Source: Burkholderiaceae bacterium
GTDB taxonomy: Bacteria > Pseudomonadota > Gammaproteobacteria > Burkholderiales > Burkholderiaceae
DNA: 9,379 nucleotides
Direction: 5' to 3'
Assembly (NCBI GenBank): GCA_023253905.1
Contig: JALREG010000382.1
Span: 1-9,379 of the forward strand
Shown here: piece by piece, positions 1-6,800 of the stretch
Layout of the letters: each line of letters starts with the position of its first letter
Position numbering within the stretch: the stretch's first letter is position 1
Position numbers and translations under genes: made by a program
Notes under the pieces: model-generated
Told to the model about the DNA's origin: nothing
Database searches by the model: none
What the model saw: the letters and a program-made list of their open reading frames with translations, nothing else

Positions 1-870
1 CGAGGCGGAGAACGAAGCACTATCGGACTGAAAGATCGTGCCTCGCGAGGCAAGCAAGGCTGCAGACCCACCCTGCGCCTGTCCTGTCGCAAGGCTCGCG
101 AGTTGCAGCGTCGCAGGCCCGGGCAACGATGATGCTGCCGCCGGCAATCGCCAGACGAATACATCGGTCAGCTCATTCCGATCAGAGACCGACAGGCCAC
201 CATCAAGCGTGGTGAACGCCACCGACAACACGCCGTCAGCACCCAAGCGAACATCTTCCAGCGTGGCATCTGCCGCAATCTCAAGTCCGTTCTGTAGCGT
301 GACCCGACTGATGACCGAACGCTCGCGATCGATCAGATAAATATCGGCGCAGGCGTTCGAATCGATATCACCCGCCACCGCCAGATTACTCGCCAGGGTC
401 TGAACGGCTACGAAGCGTCCGTCGGCACTCGTCAGCACGCGATCGATGGGCGCATTCGGCTGCTCGCCCGTGATCGACGCGACCAGATCGACCTCAATCA
501 CCTCCGAACCCCTCAGGACCGCGATTCTGTCGGAGACCTCGGCGACTGGCATTCCGCCCGATATCGCCTCGCGGTAGCGGACAATTCGTTCGACAGCGCC
601 CGCCCGGGATGACGGCGCGATTTCCAACACATCGACCGAGCGCCCGTCCAGGGCGGACGACAGCAGCGAATTGACCGAACGCTCCCAGACCTCATCCCGT
701 ATGCGATAGAACCAGACGCCCTCGCGCACCCGTCCCTCATCCGCAAACGTAGCGCGCACGTGGACGCCACTGCCAGACAGATCGAATCCGAGTGGTTCGA
801 GATGGACGAGCACCGACAGACCACTGGCAAGTTCAGCCAGGGGCGGCGCGGCGATCCGTAGAAGTGTCAC
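1..870 (-). CDS. Beta-propeller (WD40/TolB-like) repeat protein, 3' partial
   Basis: A frame of exactly 290 codons is open from GTG at 870-868 to the left edge with no stop, so the C terminus is missing. An in-frame TGA at 900-898 limits the start, and no ATG, GTG or TTG lies between it and the GTG at 870. GAGG (880-877) sits 6 bases upstream as ribosome binding site. Residues 146-190 read as a propeller blade: an SADGRFVAV strand, then an NLAVAGDID turn, then ADIYLIDR and a valine-rich strand. A second blade is at 208-241 (ADGVLSVAF, then TDVFVWRL), and a third seems to begin near 270. This matches the family pattern of a DG-containing strand followed by a D-x-F/Y-hydrophobic strand. Residues 1-145 are unassigned. 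No signal peptide or membrane segment is seen, and there is one cysteine (residue 174). The gene is probably co-translated with the protease gene; whether it is a partner, a surface protein or a separate type I substrate cannot be told. Confidence 0.8.
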   Translation of the reverse strand, partial: MTLLRIAAPPLAELASGLSVLVHLEPLGFDLSGSGVHVRATFADEGRVREGVWFYRIRDEVWERSVNSLLSSALDGRSVDVLEIAPSSRAGAVERIVRYREAISGGMPVAEVSDRIAVLRGSEVIEVDLVASITGEQPNAPIDRVLTSADGRFVAVQTLASNLAVAGDIDSNACADIYLIDRERSVISRVTLQNGLEIAADATLEDVRLGADGVLSVAFTTLDGGLSVSDRNELTDVFVWRLPAAASSLPGPATLQLASLATGQAQGGSAALLASRGTIFQSDSASFSAS

Positions 871-876
871 GGCAGG

Positions 877-880
877 CCTC
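877..880 (-). promoter_or_regulatory. Ribosome binding site of the beta-propeller gene, overlapping the upstream stop codon
   Basis: On the minus strand GAGG occupies 880-877 and its first two bases are the last two of the TGA stop (881-879) of the protease gene. Six bases (CCTGCC) separate it from the GTG at 870. This placement decides the GTG start and implies that ribosomes finishing the protease gene reinitiate on the next one. Confidence 0.65.
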
Positions 881-3800
881 AGACGATCAGATACACATCA
901 CCGGCCGACAGCTGACCCAGATCCGCCCCGTTGATGAACACGACCGGAACCGGTGTCTGCGCGCCCGAGCCATCGCGATCGAGCAGCAGGGCCTGCGAGG
1001 CCGTATCAAAGAGAAAATAGTCATCCAGATCAAGCGCCCGCGCACCCACCCCACGAACGAACGAGTCGCCGCCCAGCGATCCGGAAGAGCCGAGCTTCAG
1101 GGCCACCGGATCGATACCGAACGACGCAAGATCGACCATCACCAGATCAACGCCAGGTTCGAAATCGGTGATCCGATCGGGCGCCCCACCCGTGACGTTG
1201 CGTGCAATCACGAAGCCATCACCACCAGCCCCCCCAGTGAGCGTATCCACGCCATCTCCTCCCTCGAGGATGTTGTCGGAGGGATTTCCGATCAGGGTGT
1301 TGTTGCCGGCATGGCCAGTAAGCGCCACGGGCTGAATACCCAGCAGTTCCCCCCGCTCGATGAACTCGGGCAAGGTATAAGAAAACGCAGTTCTTACCGT
1401 ATCAACCCCGGCGGTATCGATCAGGGTGTCCAGCGCATCCGTCAGCACGTAGATATCGTTGCCAGCGCCCCCTTCAAGCGTATCGGCCCCTGTCCCTCCC
1501 GAGAGCAGATTGGCTGCGCTGTTGCCGACGATCCGGTTCGCGAGCGAATTGCCTCCACCAGACCAGTCGCCACCATCCATCAGCACCAGATGTTCTACAT
1601 GCGCTGGCAGCGTGTAACTGCCCGAGGCCTCAACGGTATCGATTCCCTCGGCACTTACCTCGATGACCAGATCGCTGCGGCTGTCCACGCGGTACAGGTC
1701 ATTGCCCGCGCCGCCCGCCATGCGGTCCACGCCTTTGCCACCATCCAGCGTGTCATCGGCCCCGAACCCGATCAGCGTATCGGCGCCCTCGCTGCCCGAA
1801 AGCGAATTCGGCTGGTCATTACCCGCAAGCACATTGGCGAGGGTATTTCCCGCGAGCGAAATCGCGCCCTCACGCGCCGCGGTCAGGTTCTCAACATTGG
1901 CGGGCGCGGTCATTGATACCGAGGTTTCAACGCCGTCCATACCGCCCGCACCACGGGTCAGCGCTTCAATGACCAGATCGAGCGCGGAGTCGACCACATA
2001 GCTGTCGTTACCAGGGCCACCAGCCATCGTGTCAGCGCCGCTGCCGCCATCGAGCAGATCGCTGCCGCTGCTGCCATCCAGCAGATCATTACCTGAGCCA
2101 CCGATCAGTGTGTCGTCACCCGCTCCGCCGATCAGCCGGTCATGACCGGGGTTACCCACCAGCAGATCATTCCCTCCAAGCCCGTATAACGCATCGTCGC
2201 CTGCGCTGCCGTAAATGGAATCGGGACCCGCGGTGCCGTTTGACGAATAGGACTGCCCCTGGACCGATAGCGCCAGGGCCCAGCGGGCGCTGGCGCCTTC
2301 CGGATCGGTAGCGGTGATCTGCAGCTTGCCCACAGGGCCGTTCACATTTTCGGCGATTGCGAAGCGCAGTTTGGCCAGATCTGCCAACGGAAGCACCTGC
2401 CCGACCGTAACCGCTACACCGTTCAGCTCGACACGCCCAACGCCCGGCACCTCACTGACGCGGACCTCGCTAAGCGTGGATTCCGGATCAGACGGCAAAG
2501 CAACGTCCAGCGCGACAGATGACTGCTCAGGGTAGCGAATGGCAAGCGACCCATCCGGCCCGAACCGCGGCGGGTCGTTCACGGGCGTGAGGAACACCTG
2601 AACAGCCGACTCGGCCACCACGCCTTCGGCATCGGTCGCGCGATACCGAAAACTGCCCGCAACCCCCGAGGCATCCCGGTCTGCGGTAAACAGTAATTCG
2701 TCGATCTCAGCCGCATCAAACACTGTGCCCACGGCAAGCTTCGCACCGCCCGGCCTCAACACCGAGCCTGAGGTGGGAACATCAAGTACCTCGATGCGAA
2801 CCGCCGTGCCCTCGGGATCAACTGGAACCGGAATATTGATCGCCGCGAGCGCAGCGTCTTCATTCAACGTGAGCGTTCTTGAAGCTTCCACCGTTGGGGC
2901 CTGATTGTCTCCGATTTGAAGCGTGAGTTCGTCCTGTGCCTTGTCGCCAAATTCATCGATGGCCGTGATCAGCAGCTTCACCCTCCCCTTGAGGTCATCC
3001 GGCGGTGTACCACTCAGCTGCCTGGTTTTCGGATCGAAGCTGAGCCACGACGGTAATTCGCCCCCAGAGGCGCTGGTGGCCTCCACTGACAGCTCACCTA
3101 CGCTCGCGTTACGCTGTTTGAGTGCGTTCGCAATGCCCTGCCCGCTTGAGACAAGGTCGACGCGTGTGGCGTCGTTCACTACCGATGTTTCGGGCACACG
3201 CACGACCAGATCGATCGCGTCAATGCCATCTGCCGCGCCTGCCGCATTCGCATCAACACGCAACTCGAGCACGAGCTTCTGACCCTTCAATGACTTCACG
3301 CTCAAATCGATCACGCCGTCGGTCACCTGCTGCAATTGTGCCGATCCGTTCCCGCCTGGTAGCGCGATGCTGTAGCGACTCGCGGACACACTTTGTCCGT
3401 CGATTCGCACTGACTCAATGTCTACCGGAAGCGTCGTGACACCGTTCGCCAGCGTGAACTCGAACTCTGCAAGTACCGATTCTGTACCGGCGGTAAACGG
3501 TTTGATGAAGTCGAGCGAGACCGCGACGCTTCCCGCCTGCGCGCCCGCGCGCACCGGCGCGTCGCCCGATACACCGGGTGGTTGAGGCGCCTCAGCACCC
3601 TCGCTCACATGGTCGGGATCAAACAAGAGGTCCGGCGGCAGCTCGAACTGTATCGCCATCCCCTGCCCCACCTTGACCGGCTGATCGAAAACCTTGGCGT
3701 TCATGACCGGCGCGCGGTTGCCGAGCTGTTTGCCAAGCGACCACTCCTGATCGCTGAACACAATCCTTTCGATACCCTTCAGTGAATCGGCACCGAGATC

Positions 3801-6800
3801 GCCATCAGCGGGGTTTGCATCGAGCACGCTGACTGTCTTGTTGAACGCATCGAACACCAGATTGAAGCCGGCCCGCGCTCCGGCATAGACCACCGTGTCA
3901 CGGCCAGGGCCGCCGTCGATCGTATCGTTACCCGCGCCCCCCTCCAGCGTGTCGTCACCAGATTGCCCGAGCAGACGGTTAGCAAGTTCGTTACCGTCCA
4001 GTCGGTCCGAGGCATCACCACCGACTGCATTTTCAATCAGGGTCCACTCTGCGAGTTGAAACGTGCTTCCCGCAGAAGAGAGCGTACGCCCCGGCAGATT
4101 GATGAAGAGCTCAGTGCGTACCGCGGCGGCATTGAGCGTATCAATGCCCGACTCATCCTCGAGTGCTGGGCGGATACGCTGGGGGTCGACGAACCCTTCA
4201 TCAGTGAACACATAGGTGTCGTTGTCCGTGTCGCGCGCGCCGTAAGCGCGGAGCGAAAGGCTCTTGATCGACCCGACCGCTTCGGCTCGTACATCCTGGA
4301 TGCTCACCGTCCAGTCGCCTGCCACCTTCTCGCCCAAAAACTGGACGCTGGAAAAGTCCCAGAGCAGATGGGTGGGGACAGGGCTGTCGGCACCGCTCAG
4401 GCCGAAGGGCTGCTCCGCATTCACCGACACCCGGTCGAGCAGCCGTGACACCGTTCCCGAAGGCGATGCGATTTCAATGATCACATCACCCATTCGGGCA
4501 TGTCGAAGATCCACGCCCAGCTCCACATGCTCCACGGTGAGGTCACCCGACAGGGTGAAGGTCTTCCGCCAGACCGTACCGTCGTCTGGAATCGCCTGAT
4601 TGATTCCGAACGCGCGGGCGCTCGACGCAATCTCATTGACCGCTGTGGCGCTACCTGTCCAGGTCTGGGACAGTCGCACGGCAGCATGCGCATCGACCAG
4701 CCCGAATCCCATCTGATCGTTAAACGAGAGGCCGCCCAGATTGAGCGACGTTGCACCATTGGTCTTCCAGGACGAGCCTTCTGGATGCCGCGCGGATAAC
4801 GCGAGAATCTGCTGGATGTCTCGGTAACCGAGTGCGGGATTCGCCTCCAGCATGAGCGCGGCTACGCCTGACACTACTGGTGCGGCAGCCGATGTACCCG
4901 TGAACTCGGTGTAGTTACCCGCTTTATTCAATCCCAACCCGGCCAGCCTGTCGGTGGTGAGCAGCCCTTCGCCATATGCTGCAACCAACACGCTGGCGCC
5001 CGGTGTGGAAAACGATGCCGGCGAGCCCGACTGAGTCGCGGCGCCGACGGTGATCACCTCGCGCGCATTCGCAAAGTTGCTGTTGTTGGTGTTTGCGCCC
5101 TGGCTGGCGCTGTTGCCAGCGGAAAACACCATCACCGTGCCTAGCCCACCCCGACCATCCTCCACCGCCCGCCGGATGGCTTCATAGGCAAAGGTCATGG
5201 TGGTGCTGTTGAAGTTGTCCGAAAAGGGTTCGATGCTTCCCCAACTGTTATTGGAAATATCGAACTGATACTGCCGGCTGAGCGCATTGGTGATCTGCGG
5301 CCAGGTCCATTTCACCCGGTTCGATGCGATCTCGGCCTCGTAGGCGATACCCACCACACCCGTCTCATTGTTCGCCTCGGCGACCATGATGCCGGCCACC
5401 GGCGTGCCGTGAAAATCAAAGGGTAGCTTGTGACGACCATCCTGTACCCGCCCGACCGAGTCCCAGGATTTCGCGAAGTCAATACGAGGCTCGAGGTCGG
5501 GGTGTACGGTGTCAATCCCGTCATCGATCATGCCGATCAGCACGCCGGCGCCGCTGTACTCGCCCTGCAATTCGCCGATTCCCAGCGAATCCAGATACCA
5601 CTGCGATTCGCGCATCGGGTCGGCGGTCCCACTGTAGAGCTCACGCAGCCGAAGCGTCCAGGTTCCGGTGCCGCCATCGGCACTCGCCACCTCAAAATAA
5701 ACCGTACCCCCCGCTCCCGCAGCCACCATCAGGCGCGCATCCAGACCGGCGCCCGAGTCATCATCCGCACTCACTTCGTTCCCGTTCGCATCCAGCATGC
5801 GAAGGAATCCGTTTGCAAGCGTTCCACCCGGACCATTTCCGTTGGCGAGCAGATCCACCACATAGGCTTTGCCAGCCCCCAGCGTCGCTGACACCCAGTC
5901 CAGGTCGTCTTCATGGCCAACCCGACCGGCCACGGGCTTGCCCGGACGGACGATGGCTGGCGTTTGACTGTCACCGGGCAGGTCGTCTGCGGGCGGCGCG
6001 GCGCTCGCCCGCAGCCGCGACTCGATCTGATAGCTGCCAAGACTCCCCAGCACACCGGGCTCGCCCGCTACACGGAGGTAGTGCAATCCGCCATCGAACA
6101 CCGCGAGTGAAAGTACCGTTCGCCCGCTTTCCGCATCGAAGCGGCCACTGCTCAGAAGCCGTCCCTGCGCATCGAGCAATTGAAGCGAGGCTTCACCGAG
6201 GGTACCCAGCCCATCCTGAAAGCCCAACACGCGGAAGTCGTACACGCTGCCTGCGGTCAGCTGGATCGCAAACAGATCAGCATCGGTTTCCTCGCCGATC
6301 ACCGCGCGCCGTTCGCCGTTGCCAGCCAGCAGGCCGTCACGGTCGATAGCGTAGTCGGCAACCCGGTCGGGACGGTCGTCGTCCGCACCCGCTCCGAGAT
6401 CCGTCACCCGAACCCGATACTGTCCGGTCTGGAGACTGGCAATCTCGCCATTCTGCACGCCCAGATTACCGGGCGCAGCCACTTTCATGCGCACAATACC
6501 CGCGGCATTCGCTTCCACCAGCGACGCACCGAACGCCGATGGCGAGCGAGCGGTCACAACGTTATCGACCGCCTGCTCGGTCTGACCGGCAGGTTGGAAG
6601 GTCACAGCCAGATCAGTGCCAGAGAGCGGCGCATGTGCGCCATCTCGGATCGCAAGCGTCTCGATTCGGTAGCGGTGCCCGGCGGTCGCCTGGAAGCTGA
6701 AGGCGTCTTGGTCACCGGGGAGTCCGATTTTTGCATTGGCAAGCGCAAAGTTGCCGGTGTCGTTCGACGCAAACTGTAACGCTACGGTGCCCGCTGAATC

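Larger units (their letters stand above)
1314..2009 (-). repeat. Three related linkers between RTX clusters A to D
   Basis: Each linker starts at the ND-x-Y of the last nonapeptide and reads ND-x-Y-x-VDS-x-x-D-x-VIE, then G-x-DTV-x-x-x-x-SYTLP-x-x-VE. The approximate positions are 2009-1848, 1703-1551 and 1460-1314 (residues 2441-2494, 2543-2593, 2624-2672). Linker 1 is weaker (GMDGVETSVSMTAPANVEN); linkers 2 and 3 keep SYTLP. The distances between the closing G-x-GND motifs are 102, 81 and 79 residues, so cluster plus linker behaves as a unit of about 80 residues that may have arisen by duplication. Confidence 0.8.

Noticed and set aside
513..830. A 105-codon minus-strand frame
   Set aside because: It overlaps the propeller gene in another frame, and its Arg/Ser/Cys-rich translation has no recognisable pattern. 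The frame starting at 870 has the ribosome binding site and propeller motifs.
868..881. Intergenic terminator or promoter between the two genes
   Set aside because: Only 8 bases separate the stop from the next start, and no hairpin with a T run is present.
792..1916. A 374-codon open frame on the plus strand
   Set aside because: It lies antisense to the RTX tail and the start of the propeller gene. Its translation has no domain pattern and is rich in Arg, Ile and His, as expected from the antisense of a GC-rich gene full of Gly and Asp codons.
1206..2234. Possible CRISPR or DNA-level tandem repeat array because of the recurring short motifs
   Set aside because: The periodicity is in the protein (nine-residue RTX units, 27 bases) and the DNA copies differ at many positions; there are no identical direct repeats with unique spacers.
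3963..4448. A 161-codon plus-strand frame
   Set aside because: It is antisense to the P domain and first RTX bank; its sequence shows no family features.
6180..6779. A 199-codon plus-strand frame
   Set aside because: It is antisense to PPC units 7 and 8, with no domain pattern or convincing start; the minus-strand frame is clearly the coding one.
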